A stretch of DNA of 64,000 bases, from the NCBI RefSeq assembly GCF_026340675.1, contig NZ_JAPEOX010000001.1:2852001-2916000 (forward strand), given 5' to 3'. The notes under the pieces were generated by a model. The model saw only the letters and a list, made by a program, of their open reading frames with translations, ran no database searches and had not been told where the DNA came from. How positions within the stretch are numbered: the first letter of the stretch is position 1; the number at the start of each line of letters is the position of its first letter. This stretch comes from Streptomyces sp. NBC_01264 (lineage in GTDB: Bacteria > Actinomycetota > Actinomycetes > Streptomycetales > Streptomycetaceae). A program made the position numbers and the translations under genes. This document shows positions 1-9,019 of this stretch, piece by piece.

Positions 1-1096
1 CGAACTCGAAGCGGCGGACCATCTCGTCCTTGACGTCGGCGGCGTCCACGTAGAACTGCTCGTACCAGCGGCGGAGCTGGTAGACGGGGCCGTCCTCCTC
101 GGTGAGGAGGGGGTTGTCGATGCGCGCCTTGTTCTTCCAGATCTCGACGTCCTGCTCGAAGCCGACGGCGAGGCCCTCGGAGGTGAGGCGGGCGGCCTCG
201 GCGGCCTGTTCGTCGCTCATGCCGGGGAGCTTCTTGACGATGGTCCCGTACATGAGCATGAAGCTGTTCTCGTCGATCGGGTAATGGCAGTTGATGAGGA
301 CCGATTCGAGTTCGACGCCGCCGCCGATGTCGCTCCACAGCTTGTCGATCATGTAGGAGGGGCCGTGGTACGAGGCGTCCGAGCGCAGGCCGCCGCCGGT
401 GGAGAGGGTGCCGAGGTCCACGTCGCCGCGCGGGGTGGACTCCATGTACTGGGTGGCGACGTGGCCGTCGAAGACGTTCTTGAAGTAGTGCGGGAAGGCG
501 TAGTGCACGTAGTAGAAGTGCGCCATGTCGACGACGTTGTCGACGATCTCGCGGCAGTTGGAGTTCTCCACGCGCAGGAAGTTCCAGCTCCAGTCGCTCC
601 ATTCGGGGTCGCCGACGCCCTCGATGACGGGGATCGTGACCTCGGGCCGCGGCGGGTTGCCCTCCGGGTCGTGCCAGACGTAGAGCTGGCCGTTCCGCTC
701 CAGGCTGGTCCAGGCGCGGGTCCTGGCGCGCGGCGGGACGCGGCGGGCGTAGGGGATGGCGGCGCAGCGGCCGTCCCCGGACCAGCGCCAGTCGTGGAAG
801 GGGCAGGCGACGGTGTCGCCCTTGACGGTGCCGTGGGCGAGGTTGCCGCCCATGTGGGGGCAGTGGGCGTTCAGGACGCTCAGCTCGCCGCCCTTGCGCT
901 CGCCGCTGGTGCCTTCCGTCCCGGACCGGCCTTGGAACACGACCAGCTTGGTCCCGAAGGCCTCCACTTCGTGCGGGGCACCGTCCTTGAAGGCGGCGGC
1001 GAGGCCGAGGCAGTGCCAGCCGCGGGCGAACCGCACGGGCACGGGGGCGGCTTCGATGAGGCGGGGTCCTGCGTCGGATTCGGTCGGTGCGGCCAT
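1..1096 (-). CDS. kshA: 3-ketosteroid 9alpha-hydroxylase, Rieske oxygenase subunit (3' end outside window)
   Basis: Oxygenase part of the two-component enzyme that hydroxylates C9 of 3-ketosteroids, which with delta-1 dehydrogenation opens ring B. Reading starts at ATG 1096 and runs off the window after about 365 codons; the family is roughly 380-400 residues, so only a short C-terminal part is missing. Seen directly: Rieske ligands C79-P-H81 and C98-P-F-H101, then a catalytic domain with the mononuclear-iron motif DNVVDMAHFYYVH. This D-x3-H-x4-H pattern and the following YAFPHYF are typical of KshA. It lies downstream of hsaE-hsaG-hsaF on the same strand after a 131-bp gap with no obvious gene or operator. 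Other Rieske steroid oxygenases are possible, but KshA fits best. Confidence 0.85.
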   Translation of the reverse strand, partial: MAAPTESDAGPRLIEAAPVPVRFARGWHCLGLAAAFKDGAPHEVEAFGTKLVVFQGRSGTEGTSGERKGGELSVLNAHCPHMGGNLAHGTVKGDTVACPFHDWRWSGDGRCAAIPYARRVPPRARTRAWTSLERNGQLYVWHDPEGNPPRPEVTIPVIEGVGDPEWSDWSWNFLRVENSNCREIVDNVVDMAHFYYVHYAFPHYFKNVFDGHVATQYMESTPRGDVDLGTLSTGGGLRSDASYHGPSYMIDKLWSDIGGGVELESVLINCHYPIDENSFMLMYGTIVKKLPGMSDEQAAEAARLTSEGLAVGFEQDVEIWKNKARIDNPLLTEEDGPVYQLRRWYEQFYVDAADVKDEMVRRFEF

Positions 1097-1227
1097 GGGG
1101 CCCTCCACTACGTTGGGGTGAGCGGTGTGGTGGTGCGGGTGCTCAGTTCGGCTGTGGCGCCGCCGCACGGGTCGGCGGGGCAGGACGTGCCGGCGGGTGC
1201 TGCCGAAGTCGGCCGGGGCAGCGCGCG

Positions 1228-2262
1228 CTAGCGCTGCGCGGCGAGTTCGACGGCGATGTCGATGAGCTGGTCCTCCTGGCCGCCGACGAGGCGGCGCTCG
1301 CCCGCGCGCAGGAGGATCTGCGCGCCGGAGACCCCGTAGCGCTCGGCCTGCCGGTAGGCGTGCTTGAGGAAGCTGGAGTAGACGCCGGCGTGGCCCATGA
1401 GCAGGGCCATGCGGTCGAGGGTGCACTCGTCTTCCATGACGGGGCGGACCACGTCCTCGGCCGCGTCGATGATCTTCAGGACGTCGATGCCGGTGCGGAT
1501 GCCCATCTTCCGGCAGACGGCGGCGAAGGCCTCTACGGGCGTGTTCCCGGCTCCCGCGCCGAGGCGCCGGGTGGAGCCGTCGATCTGGAGCGCGCCGGCG
1601 CGGACGGCGGCGACCGAATTGCCCACGCCCAGGCCGAGGTTCTCGTGGCCGTGGAAGCCGACCTGGGCGTCGGTGCCGAGCTCGGCGACGAGCGCGGCGA
1701 CCCGGTCGGTGACCTCGTCCATGACCATGGCGCCGGCCGAGTCGACCACATACACGCACTGGCAGCCGGCGTCGGCCATGATCCGGGCCTGGCGGGCCAG
1801 GTTCTCGGGGGTGGTGGAGTGGGCCATCATCAGGAACCCGACGGTCTCCAGGCCCATGTCGCGGGCGAGGCCGAAGTGCTGGACGGAGATGTCGGCCTCG
1901 GTGCAGTGGGTGGCGATCCGGCAGATCTGCCCGCCGTTGCCGTGGGCGGCGCGGATGTCGTCCTTGACGCCGAGCCCCGGGAGCATCAGGAAGGCGATCT
2001 TCGCGTGGCGCGCCGTGTCGGCGGCGATCTTGATGAGTTCCTGCTCGGGGGTCTTCGAGAAGCCGTAGGTGAAGGAGGACCCGCCGAGTCCGTCGCCGTG
2101 CGTGACCTCGATGACGGGGACCCCCGCGCCGTCGAGGGCGGAGACGATCGACCGTACGTCCTCGCCCGTGAACTGGTGGCGCTTGGCGTGCGACCCGTCG
2201 CGCAGGGAGGAGTCGGTGATGCGGATGTCGAGACTGGCCGAGTAGCTCGGGTAGGTGGTCAC
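1228..2262 (-). CDS. hsaF: 4-hydroxy-2-oxovalerate aldolase
   Basis: Class II, divalent-metal aldolase that splits 4-hydroxy-2-oxo acids into pyruvate and an aldehyde, which is passed to the partner dehydrogenase. The 344 residues match the DmpG/BphI/HsaF family length. The N-terminal [16 protein letters not shown] carries the Arg-Asp metal and catalytic segment. [11 protein letters not shown] carries the two metal-binding histidines, and the C-terminal communication domain follows. The ATG overlaps the stop of hsaG by 4 nt, as expected for subunits of a substrate-channelling complex. In steroid breakdown the substrate comes from the A/B-ring product; in other bacteria the same enzymes serve meta-cleavage of aromatics, so the Hsa name rests on the neighbouring steroid genes. 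Confidence 0.88.
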   Translation of the reverse strand: MTTYPSYSASLDIRITDSSLRDGSHAKRHQFTGEDVRSIVSALDGAGVPVIEVTHGDGLGGSSFTYGFSKTPEQELIKIAADTARHAKIAFLMLPGLGVKDDIRAAHGNGGQICRIATHCTEADISVQHFGLARDMGLETVGFLMMAHSTTPENLARQARIMADAGCQCVYVVDSAGAMVMDEVTDRVAALVAELGTDAQVGFHGHENLGLGVGNSVAAVRAGALQIDGSTRRLGAGAGNTPVEAFAAVCRKMGIRTGIDVLKIIDAAEDVVRPVMEDECTLDRMALLMGHAGVYSSFLKHAYRQAERYGVSGAQILLRAGERRLVGGQEDQLIDIAVELAAQR

Positions 2263-3161
2263 TTCTGCGGTCCCTTCGCGAACTCCTCGCCGACCTTGGT
2301 GGCGGCGGCGGTCATGATGTCGAGGTTTCCGGCGTAGGGCGGCAGGTAGTCGCCGGCGCCCTCCACCTCCAGGAAGATCGCGACCCGGGCCATGCCCCCG
2401 TTGAGCGGGGAGGGGTCGTCGAACTGCGGCTCGGTGCGCAGCCGGTAGCCCGGTACGTACGAGGCCACGTCCTCGGCGACCTGTTTGACGGAGGCCGCGA
2501 TGGCCGCGCGGTCGGCGTCGGCCGGGATCGCGCAGAAGACGGTGTCGCGCATCATGACGGGAGGGTCGGCGGGGTTGAGGATGATGATGGCCTTGCCGCG
2601 GGCGGCGCCGCCGATCTCCTCGATGCCCCGGGAGGTGGTACGGGTGAACTCGTCGATGTTGGCGCGGGTGCCGGGGCCGGCCGAGACGGAGGCCACCGAG
2701 GCGACGATCTCGGCGTAGGCGACGGGCACCACGCGGGAGACGGCGTACACCATGGGGATGGTGGCCTGGCCGCCGCAGGTGATCATGTTGACGTTGGCCC
2801 GGTCGAGGTGGGCTGTCAGGTTCGCGGGCGGGACCACGGCGGGGCCGACGGCGGCGGGGGTCAGGTCGACGGCCTTGATGCCGAGTTCGGCGTAGCGCGG
2901 GGCGTTGGAGCGGTGCACGGAGGCGGAGGTGGCCTCGAAGACCAGGTCCGGCAGCTCGCCCCGGGCGAGCAGCCAGTCCACGCCCGCGTGGGAGGCCTCG
3001 AGTCCGGCGCGGCGGGCGCGGGCCAGTCCCTCGCTGCCGGGGTCCACGCCGATCATCCAGCGGGGTTCTACGTGCGGGGAGCGCAGGAGCTTGTAGAGCA
3101 GGTCGGTCCCGATGTTCCCGGAGCCGACGATGGCGGCGGTCGCTTTCGGCGTGTTCGTCAT
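2259..3161 (-). CDS. hsaG: Acetaldehyde/propionaldehyde dehydrogenase (acylating)
   Basis: Oxidises the aldehyde released by HsaF to acyl-CoA using NAD+ and CoA. The 300 residues show an N-terminal Rossmann nucleotide site ([13 protein letters not shown]), the catalytic cysteine in [15 protein letters not shown] near residue 127, and the conserved arginine-rich segment [15 protein letters not shown]. Length and motifs match the DmpF/BphJ/HsaG family. The gene begins 15 nt after hsaE behind a GAGG ribosome site and overlaps hsaF by 4 nt, so the three form one operon. HsaG and HsaF form a known heterotetramer type in which the aldehyde passes through an internal tunnel; that part is family knowledge. 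Confidence 0.9.
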   Translation of the reverse strand: MTNTPKATAAIVGSGNIGTDLLYKLLRSPHVEPRWMIGVDPGSEGLARARRAGLEASHAGVDWLLARGELPDLVFEATSASVHRSNAPRYAELGIKAVDLTPAAVGPAVVPPANLTAHLDRANVNMITCGGQATIPMVYAVSRVVPVAYAEIVASVASVSAGPGTRANIDEFTRTTSRGIEEIGGAARGKAIIILNPADPPVMMRDTVFCAIPADADRAAIAASVKQVAEDVASYVPGYRLRTEPQFDDPSPLNGGMARVAIFLEVEGAGDYLPPYAGNLDIMTAAATKVGEEFAKGPQK

Positions 3162-3176
3162 GGCACCTCAGACGGA

Positions 3177-3959
3177 TCAGATGAAGGAGAGGGACACCGG
3201 GCCGAGCCCGGTGAAGTCGGCGGTGTACGTCCGCCCGGCGGCCACGTCCACGGCGCGGGTGCAGGACCCGGGCAGGATGAGGTGGCCCTTGCGGAGCCGG
3301 ACCCCGAAGCGGGCGACGGTGCGGGCCAGCCAGGCGACGGAGGCGGCCGGATCGCCGAGCACGGCGTCGCTGCGGCCGCTCGCCAGGGTGTCGGATCCGC
3401 GGGTCAAGGTGGCGTCGACGGCCTTCAGGTCCAGCTCGCGGGGGGCCCGGCCCTCGCCGATGACGTATCCGGCGGAAGAGGCGTTGTCGGCGATGGTGTC
3501 GGCGATGGTGATCCGCCAGTCGGCGATCCGGCTGTCGATGAGCTCCAGGGCCGGGACGACCCGCTCGGTGGCGGCCAGGACGTCTGCGACGGTGCAGCCC
3601 TCGCCGGGGAGGTCGGCGCCGAGGACGAAGCCGATCTCGACCTCGACGCGCGGCGCGCAGTAGGCGGCCGTGGGGACCGGGGTGTCCTCGTACAGCTCCA
3701 TGGAGTGCAGCAGGTGCCCGTAGTCGGGTTCCTCGACGCCCATCATGGCCTGCATGACGGGGGACGACAGCCCGACCTTGTGCCCGGTGACGCGGTCGCC
3801 GGCCGCGAGGCGGTGGCGGATGTTGAGGAGCTGGATCTCGTAGGCGTCCTCGGTGTCGATCCCCGCGAACAGCCCGGCCAGCGGCGATACGGGCGCCCGG
3901 CGCAGCTCCGCCCCGCGCAGCAGTTCGGCGGCCTCGCGCCGGAGGGGGTCGTTCAGCAT
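3177..3959 (-). CDS. hsaE: 2-hydroxypenta-2,4-dienoate hydratase (2-keto-4-pentenoate hydratase)
   Basis: Hydrates a 2-hydroxyalka-2,4-dienoate to the 4-hydroxy-2-oxo acid used by HsaF. The 260-residue protein has the MhpD/HsaE fold signature: [23 protein letters not shown] near residues 60-83, the acidic metal-binding segment [11 protein letters not shown], and a C-terminal segment with [21 protein letters not shown] 3959 is preceded by GGGAGG at a good distance. It is the first gene of the hsaE-hsaG-hsaF operon, with kshA further downstream. Its upstream region (3960-4095) shows no clear KstR or KstR2 motif, so regulation is unclear. Members of this family acting on aromatic catabolites look alike, so the steroid role is inferred from context. 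Confidence 0.85.
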   Translation of the reverse strand: MLNDPLRREAAELLRGAELRRAPVSPLAGLFAGIDTEDAYEIQLLNIRHRLAAGDRVTGHKVGLSSPVMQAMMGVEEPDYGHLLHSMELYEDTPVPTAAYCAPRVEVEIGFVLGADLPGEGCTVADVLAATERVVPALELIDSRIADWRITIADTIADNASSAGYVIGEGRAPRELDLKAVDATLTRGSDTLASGRSDAVLGDPAASVAWLARTVARFGVRLRKGHLILPGSCTRAVDVAAGRTYTADFTGLGPVSLSFI

Positions 3960-4056
3960 GGGGCCTCCCGGCTGAGGTGGTGTGTGGTGCGGCAGACGGT
4001 AGGCCGGGGCCGGGTGTGCGCGGGAGGCCCCGTTCCCGCTGAGCGGGAAGGGATCC

Positions 4057-4084
4057 GGGCCGGGACCCTTTCGGGTCCCGGCCC
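4057..4084 (-). terminator. Perfect 12-bp hairpin, likely terminator
   Basis: GGGCCGGGACCC (4057-4068), loop TTTC, then GGGTCCCGGCCC (4073-4084). It lies just beyond the stop of the small minus-strand gene at 4096 and before hsaE, so it probably ends that transcript. There is no long T-tract, which is usual in GC-rich actinomycetes. Confidence 0.65.
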
Positions 4085-4095
4085 GCCGGGAGGGG

Positions 4096-4257
4096 CTAAC
4101 GGGGGTACCAGGCCACTCCCGCGAAGGTCCCCCCGAGCGTGGTGAGCACGGTGAGGAGGCGGTACGGGATCCGTTCGACGGTCAGGTGAAAACCCCGGAC
4201 CCGGATCTCCAGGAACGGAGGTGCCTCGCGGTCGGCTGTGCGTAGGGTTCGCGACAT
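4096..4257 (-). CDS. Small hypothetical protein with one hydrophobic segment
   Basis: A 53-residue reading frame starting at ATG 4257, preceded by AAGGAG nine bases upstream. The N-terminal half is charged (MSRTLRTADREAPPFLEIRV). The C-terminal half has a run (LLTVLTTLGGTFAGVAWY) that could be a membrane helix or amphipathic anchor. A strong hairpin follows the stop. It is divergent from the helix-turn-helix/coiled-coil gene at 4396. I do not recognise the family and propose no function; the support is the ribosome site, codon usage and terminator. It could still be a non-coding leader. Confidence 0.5.
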   Translation of the reverse strand: MSRTLRTADREAPPFLEIRVRGFHLTVERIPYRLLTVLTTLGGTFAGVAWYPR

Positions 4258-4395
4258 GGTGGTGTTCTCCTTCTTCCCGGCCCCGTGGCGGGCCGCTGGG
4301 CCAAGGGAACGTCCCGGACATCGTGTTGGCGACGCCGCAAGGCGGTCTTGCTCGACCGGCCGCAACATGCGCGTCCCGCAAGAGGGAGAAGGTGC

Positions 4396-5640
4396 ATGTC
4401 AGAGCTGCCCGTGAGCATCCGCGGGACACAACCCCCGCAGCGGTTAGGCCCTTTGTCGGGGCTGAGCGAGGAGGAGGCCGCGTTCGCCCAGCACTTGCGA
4501 GATCTTCGGGAGGACCTGGGGATGTCCTCCTCGGACATCGTGAAGTGGCTCAAGGAGGCCGAGCCCGGAGCCGCGGTCGACGCCAGCAGGCTCTCCCGCT
4601 TCCTGAGCGGCGCCGACCTGCCGAGGCCCTCGCTGCTCCCGGCCCTGTACCGGCTCCTGGCCACCCGGCAGGCCGTGGACCCGGACAGGGTGGCGCAGGG
4701 GTGGAACCTGCTCTACACCGCGGCCCGGACCAAGGGTCCGCTGGTGGCGCGCGAGTACAAGGAGGAGGCCTCCCGGATCGCGCTGGAGGAGTACCGCGTG
4801 CAGACCGCACAGGACCTGGCCGCCCTGCGCGAGCAGCTCGAACGGGGGCGCGAGCACCGCGACCAGCTCGAAGGGAGCCTCGCGGACGCGTTCGCCCGGG
4901 CGGAGGGCAATCACCAGCAGGTGCAGGAGCTGGAGGAGCAGCTGGGCCGGGTCGGGCACCGCCTCGACGAGCTGGAGGACCTGGTGCGGCAGCACGAGTC
5001 CGAGCTGCGCCTCCTCCAGTGGGATGCCGAGCGTGGTGCGCGGGCCCAGCGGGAGACCAGCGCGGAGATCGACGTGTGGCGCGGCACCGCACCGATCCCC
5101 TGGACGGGTGACCCGCCGGCGGTGGCGCGAGCCGTTTCCGCGCTCCGGGACGAAGGTGCGGAAGAGCAGGCCGACCAGCTGCTCGCGCTCGCGGCGAGGG
5201 ACCTGCCCGTGTCGCTCCTGCCTGAGCTGTACGACGCCTTCGAGGAGATCGGCCGTCTGCTGGAGCGCGCCCGGCTGAGCCGCTTCATCGCGGCGCAGCG
5301 CAGGGCGAAGGAGATCCTCGGGCTCACGAAGCCCACCCGGACGGTCGGACTTTCGCAGCCCCTCTCCGTCGATGTCCTGCCGGACTGGGGGTCACAGGTC
5401 CTCGTCGAGACGGGTGCGCGGGCAGCGGTGCGCGAGCTCGTCCTGCTGGTGAAACTCCTTGAGGAGACCGGACGGACCGAGCATCGGATCCATCTGGTCA
5501 GAGGGCTGCGGCAGCGCCGCACGGACCTGGCGGAGATCGCCGCTTCCGGCGTGTTCAACGAGCGGGAGGTGCCCGCGGCCGGGGGCATCTCGTGGAATCC
5601 CGCGCTCTCGGCTCCCCGGCGGCGCTGGTTCCGCTTCTGA
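4396..5640 (+). CDS. Helix-turn-helix-like protein with long coiled coil, unknown role
   Basis: A 414-residue protein from ATG 4396, chosen because GGGAGAAGG lies just upstream; in-frame sequence further upstream has no ribosome site. Residues about 28-85 look like an XRE-type DNA-binding fold (HLRDLREDLGMSSSDIVKWL, then DASRLSRFLSGADLPRPSLL). Residues about 115-235 are strongly heptad-like, rich in Glu, Arg, Leu and Gln, and likely form a dimeric coiled coil. The C-terminal part is helical and not recognised. Streptomyces carry many such HTH-plus-helical proteins of uncertain role. It sits alone between hsaE and the KstR2-type SDR genes, on the opposite strand to both, so a direct link to steroid catabolism cannot be claimed. 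Confidence 0.65.
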   Translation: MSELPVSIRGTQPPQRLGPLSGLSEEEAAFAQHLRDLREDLGMSSSDIVKWLKEAEPGAAVDASRLSRFLSGADLPRPSLLPALYRLLATRQAVDPDRVAQGWNLLYTAARTKGPLVAREYKEEASRIALEEYRVQTAQDLAALREQLERGREHRDQLEGSLADAFARAEGNHQQVQELEEQLGRVGHRLDELEDLVRQHESELRLLQWDAERGARAQRETSAEIDVWRGTAPIPWTGDPPAVARAVSALRDEGAEEQADQLLALAARDLPVSLLPELYDAFEEIGRLLERARLSRFIAAQRRAKEILGLTKPTRTVGLSQPLSVDVLPDWGSQVLVETGARAAVRELVLLVKLLEETGRTEHRIHLVRGLRQRRTDLAEIAASGVFNEREVPAAGGISWNPALSAPRRRWFRF

Positions 5641-5669
5641 CCCCGCGGCCGCGGACGGCCGGTCCGCGG

Positions 5670-6578
5670 CTACCGCGCCCCGTACACCGGTTGCGGCGGC
5701 TGCGACGCCGCGAGGAGCTTGACCGTCGCCTCCCCCGCGTCCGACGGGGTCCACCGTGACCCGCAGTCGGCCGTGGGGCCGGGCCGCCAGCCCTCCATCA
5801 CCGTGATCCGGCCGCCCTCCGCCTCGAAGACGCGGCCCGTGACCCCCGCCGAGGCGTCGGAGCCCAGCCACACCACCAGCGGGGACACGTTCTCCGGGGC
5901 CATCGCGTCGAAGGCTCCGGCTTCCGGGGCGGCCATGGTGTCCGCGAAGGTCTGCTCCGTCATTCGGGTGCGCGCCGCGGGGGCGATCGCGTTGACCTGG
6001 ACGCCGTAGCGGCCCATCTCGGCGGCCGACACCAGGGTCAGCCCCAGGATCCCGGCCTTGGCCGCGCTGTAGTTGCCCTGGCCCACGGAGCCGAGGAGTC
6101 CCGCCCCCGAGGAGGTGTTCACGACCCGCGCGGCGACCTGCCGGCCTTCCTTCGCCTCGGCCCGCCAGTACGCCGCCGCGTGCTTGAGCGGCAGGAAGTG
6201 CCCCTTCAGGTGGACCCGCATCACGGCGTCCCAGTCGTCCTCGTCGAGGTTCACGAGCATCCGGTCGCGCAGGAACCCCGCGTTGTTGACCAGGGTGTCC
6301 AGCCGCCCGAAGGCCGAGACGGCCGTCTCGACCAATGACGCCGCGCCGTGCGCCGTGGCGATGTCACCGCCGTGCGCCACGGCCTGTCCGCCCATGGCCC
6401 GGATCTCGGCGACGACCAGCGCCGCCGGGCTCTCCGGTCCCGGCAGCCCGTCCAGGCCGACGCCGAGGTCGTTGACCACGACCCGCGCCCCCTCCTCGGC
6501 GAAGGCCAGCGCGTGGGCGCGGCCCAGCCCCCGTCCGGCGCCCGTCACGATGACCACACGGCCTTCGGCAAGTCCCAT
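5670..6578 (-). CDS. Short-chain dehydrogenase, KstR2-regulon type (Rv3548c-like)
   Basis: A 302-residue SDR: cofactor motif VTGAGRGLGRAHALAFAEEG at the N-terminus, NNAG in VNNAGFLRDRM, catalytic NTSSGAG and the Y-x3-K of GNYSAAKAG. About 50 extra C-terminal residues (GWRPGPTADCGSRWTPSDAG) resemble the longer SDR next to echA20 in M. tuberculosis. ATG 6578 is preferred because it follows the stop of the upstream SDR by one base and has a GGAGAG site; an upstream in-frame start would overlap that gene. The protein probably oxidises or reduces a hydroxy/keto group on a CoA-bound ring C/D intermediate, but the exact substrate is not established. Confidence 0.8.
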   Translation of the reverse strand: MGLAEGRVVIVTGAGRGLGRAHALAFAEEGARVVVNDLGVGLDGLPGPESPAALVVAEIRAMGGQAVAHGGDIATAHGAASLVETAVSAFGRLDTLVNNAGFLRDRMLVNLDEDDWDAVMRVHLKGHFLPLKHAAAYWRAEAKEGRQVAARVVNTSSGAGLLGSVGQGNYSAAKAGILGLTLVSAAEMGRYGVQVNAIAPAARTRMTEQTFADTMAAPEAGAFDAMAPENVSPLVVWLGSDASAGVTGRVFEAEGGRITVMEGWRPGPTADCGSRWTPSDAGEATVKLLAASQPPQPVYGAR

Positions 6579-6579
6579 G

Positions 6580-7344
6580 TCAGCTCTCCTTGTTCGCAGT
6601 TGCCGCATCCAAAAACGCCGGCCGTTCGCCGCCCCCGTGCACGAGCAGGCTCGCCCCGCTCACGTACGCCGCCCGGCCGGAGGCCAGGAAGACGGCCGCC
6701 TCGCCCACGTCCGAGGGCTCCGCCAGCCGTCCCAGCGGTACGGTCGCGCCGACGGCGGCGATCCCGCTCTCGTCGCCGTAGTGCAGGTGCGACAGCTCGG
6801 TCCGCACCATGCCCAGGACCAGCGAGTTGACCCGCACCTCGGGGGCCCACTCCACGGCCATGGAGCGGGCCAGGTTCTCCATGCCCGCCTTCGCGGCCCC
6901 GTAGGCCGCCGTGCCCGGCGAGGGCCGGGTCCCGCTGACGCTGCCGATCATCACGATCGAGCCCCGGGTCTCCCGGAGCCAGGGGTACGCGGCGACCGAG
7001 GCGGTCATCGGGGCGATCAGGTTGAGTGCGACGACCCGTGCGTGGCGCTCGGCCTCGCCCTCCCCCAGCAGCCGGTACGGGGTCCCGCCGGCGTTGTTCA
7101 CCAGGCAGTCGAGCCGCCCGTGGCGCGCGGCGACCGATCCGAAGAAATCCTGTACGGCGGCCGGATCGCGCAGGTCCAGGGCGGCGAAGAGCGCCGTACG
7201 GCCCTGCGCCTCGACCGGTTCCTCCGGCGGCCGGCGCGCGCAGACGACGACCTCGGCCCCCGCCGCGAGGAACGACCGCGCGATCCCGGCGCCGACGCCC
7301 CGGGTTCCGCCGGTGACGACGACAACCCTCCCGTTGAGCTCCAT
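6580..7344 (-). CDS. Short-chain dehydrogenase, KstR2-regulon type (Rv3549c-like)
   Basis: A 254-residue classical SDR starting at ATG 7344. The NAD(P) motif is TGGTRGVGAGIARSF, followed by NNAGG, a serine in MIGSVSG and Y-x3-K in AAYGAAKAGMENLARS. It is the first gene of a two-SDR operon divergent from echA20, and a KstR2-like operator lies 22 bases upstream of its start. The same head-to-head layout (two SDRs versus echA20-ipdA-ipdB-ipdC) is remembered from M. tuberculosis. It probably works on a steroid ring C/D catabolite. SDR substrate cannot be read from sequence. Confidence 0.8.
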   Translation of the reverse strand: MELNGRVVVVTGGTRGVGAGIARSFLAAGAEVVVCARRPPEEPVEAQGRTALFAALDLRDPAAVQDFFGSVAARHGRLDCLVNNAGGTPYRLLGEGEAERHARVVALNLIAPMTASVAAYPWLRETRGSIVMIGSVSGTRPSPGTAAYGAAKAGMENLARSMAVEWAPEVRVNSLVLGMVRTELSHLHYGDESGIAAVGATVPLGRLAEPSDVGEAAVFLASGRAAYVSGASLLVHGGGERPAFLDAATANKES

Positions 7345-7365
7345 CGGCTGCTACCTTCCTCACCT

Positions 7366-7379
7366 AACAAATGTTTGGT
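7366..7379. promoter_or_regulatory. KstR2-like operator in the divergent SDR/echA20 promoter
   Basis: AACAAATGTTTGGT at 7366-7379 fits the published 14-bp KstR2 motif AnCAAGnnCTTGnT at 12 of 14 positions (G to A at 6, C to T at 9) and is an imperfect palindrome. It lies between the divergent starts at 7344 and 7401, where a repressor could block both promoters. Confidence 0.7.
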
Positions 7380-7400
7380 GGAAAGGTAGCTGATCCGCTC

Positions 7401-8171
7401 ATGGGTGTCTCCACCTCAAGCCCCGACAAGGGCATCGCACTCGTCACAGTCGACTTCCCGCCCGTCAACGCACTGCCCGTGCAGGGCTGGTACGACCTGG
7501 CCGACGCCCTGCGCGCGGCCGGCCGCGACCCGGAGGTCCGCTGCGTGGTCCTGGCCGCCGAGGGCCGCGGCTTCAACGCCGGCGTCGACATCAAGGAGAT
7601 GCAGCGCGACACCGGCCACGCCTCGCTCATCGGCGCCAACCGGGGCTGCTACGAGGCCTTCGCCGCCGTCTACGAGTGCGAGGTCCCGGTCGTGGCGGCC
7701 GTGAACGGCTTCTGCCTCGGCGGCGGGATCGGCCTGGTCGGCAACGCCGACGCCATCGTCGCCTCCGAGGACGCGACCTTCGGACTGCCGGAGCTGGACC
7801 GCGGCGCCCTCGGGGCCGCCACCCACCTGGCCCGGCTCGTCCCGCAGCACATGATGCGCACCCTCTACTACACCTCGCGCACCGCCACCGCCGCCGAACT
7901 GCACGCGCACGGCTCGGTGTGGAAGGTGGTCCCCCGCGAGGAACTGCGGGCGGCCGCCCTGGAGCTGGCCGCCGAGATCGCGAAAAAGGACGGCTACCTC
8001 ATCCGGCTCGCCAAGGCCGCCATCAACGGCATCGACCCCGTGGACGTGCGCCGCAGCTACCGCTTCGAGCAGGGCTTCACCTTCGAGGCCAACCTCAGCG
8101 GCGTGGCCGACCGGGTCCGCGACACCTTCGGCAGCAGCGAGAAGAGCGACGCAAAGGCGGAATCGGCATGA
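7401..8171 (+). CDS. echA20: Enoyl-CoA hydratase-family ring D hydrolase EchA20
   Basis: Crotonase-fold enzyme that, in the M. tuberculosis pathway, hydrolytically opens steroid ring D on a CoA thioester. The 256 residues begin MGVSTSSPDKGIALVTVDFP, which aligns with remembered EchA20. The oxyanion segments are GRGFNAGVDIKEMQR and NGFCLGGGIGLVGNADAIVA, followed by FGLPELDRGALGAATHLARL. An earlier in-frame ATG at 7371 lies inside the KstR2-like operator and has no homology support, so ATG 7401 is chosen. It is the first gene of the echA20-ipdA-ipdB-ipdC operon and its stop overlaps ipdA by 4 nt. Confidence 0.88.
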   Translation: MGVSTSSPDKGIALVTVDFPPVNALPVQGWYDLADALRAAGRDPEVRCVVLAAEGRGFNAGVDIKEMQRDTGHASLIGANRGCYEAFAAVYECEVPVVAAVNGFCLGGGIGLVGNADAIVASEDATFGLPELDRGALGAATHLARLVPQHMMRTLYYTSRTATAAELHAHGSVWKVVPREELRAAALELAAEIAKKDGYLIRLAKAAINGIDPVDVRRSYRFEQGFTFEANLSGVADRVRDTFGSSEKSDAKAESA

Positions 8172-9019
8172 CCGACAAGACCATGACCCCCGACGAGGTG
8201 GTCGGGCGGCTGAGCAGCGGGATGACGGTGGGCATCGGCGGCTGGGGCTCGCGGCGCAAGCCCATGGCCCTGGTGCGCGCACTGCTCCGCTCCGAGATCA
8301 CCGATCTCACCGTGATCTCGTACGGCGGTCCCGACGTCGGCCTGCTGGCCGCCGCCGGCCGGATCCGCAAGCTGGTCACCCCCTTCGTCACCCTCGACTC
8401 CATCCCGCTGGAGCCCCACTACCGGGCCGCCCGCGAGAGCCGGGCCTTCGCCCTCACCGAGCTCGACGAGGCCATGTTCATGTGGGGCCTGCACGCGGCC
8501 GCCAACCGGATGCCCTTCCTCCCGGTCCGCGCCGGCCTCGGCTCCGACGTCATGCGCGTCAACCCCGAGCTGCGCACCGTCACCTCCCCGTACGCCGACG
8601 GGGAGGAGTTCGTCGCGGTCCCGGCCCTGCGCATGGACGCCGCGCTGGTCCACCTCAACCGCGCCGACCGGCTCGGCAACGCCCAGTACCTGGGCCCCGA
8701 CCCGTACTTCGACGACCTCTTCTGCGAGGCCGCCGACGCCGCCTACGTCTCCTGCGAGCAGATCGTGGAGACCGCGGAGCTCTCCAAGTCCGGGCCGCCG
8801 CAGTCCCTGCTCGTCAGCCGGCACTCGGTCACCGGGGTCGTGGAGACTCCGAACGGCGCGCACTTCACCTCCTGCGCCCCCGACTACGGCCGCGACGAGG
8901 CCTTCCAGAAGCTGTACGCGACCACCCCCTGGCCCGAGTTCGCCGAGCGCTTCCTGTCCGGCGGCAGCGAGCACGCCTACCAGTCCGCCGTCCAGGCCTG
9001 GCACGAGGAGCAGAAGTGA
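8168..9019 (+). CDS. ipdA: CoA-transferase-family ring C hydrolase, alpha subunit
   Basis: With IpdB this forms a class I CoA-transferase-like heterodimer that acts as a hydrolase opening the last steroid ring (COCHEA-CoA hydrolase in the literature). The 283 residues start at ATG 8168, inside an ATGA overlap with echA20. The N-terminus (TPDEVVGRLSSGMTVGIGGWGSRRKPM) has the glycine-rich CoA-binding turn of the family, and the long helical C-terminal part (CEAADAAYVSCEQIVETAEL) is typical of IpdA. The stop overlaps the GTG of ipdB. The gene order is the same as in M. tuberculosis. Confidence 0.88.
   Translation: MTDKTMTPDEVVGRLSSGMTVGIGGWGSRRKPMALVRALLRSEITDLTVISYGGPDVGLLAAAGRIRKLVTPFVTLDSIPLEPHYRAARESRAFALTELDEAMFMWGLHAAANRMPFLPVRAGLGSDVMRVNPELRTVTSPYADGEEFVAVPALRMDAALVHLNRADRLGNAQYLGPDPYFDDLFCEAADAAYVSCEQIVETAELSKSGPPQSLLVSRHSVTGVVETPNGAHFTSCAPDYGRDEAFQKLYATTPWPEFAERFLSGGSEHAYQSAVQAWHEEQK

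Noticed and set aside
7371..7400. Earlier ATG (7371) as the start of echA20
   Set aside because: It falls inside the KstR2-like operator, and the remembered EchA20 alignment begins at ATG 7401.
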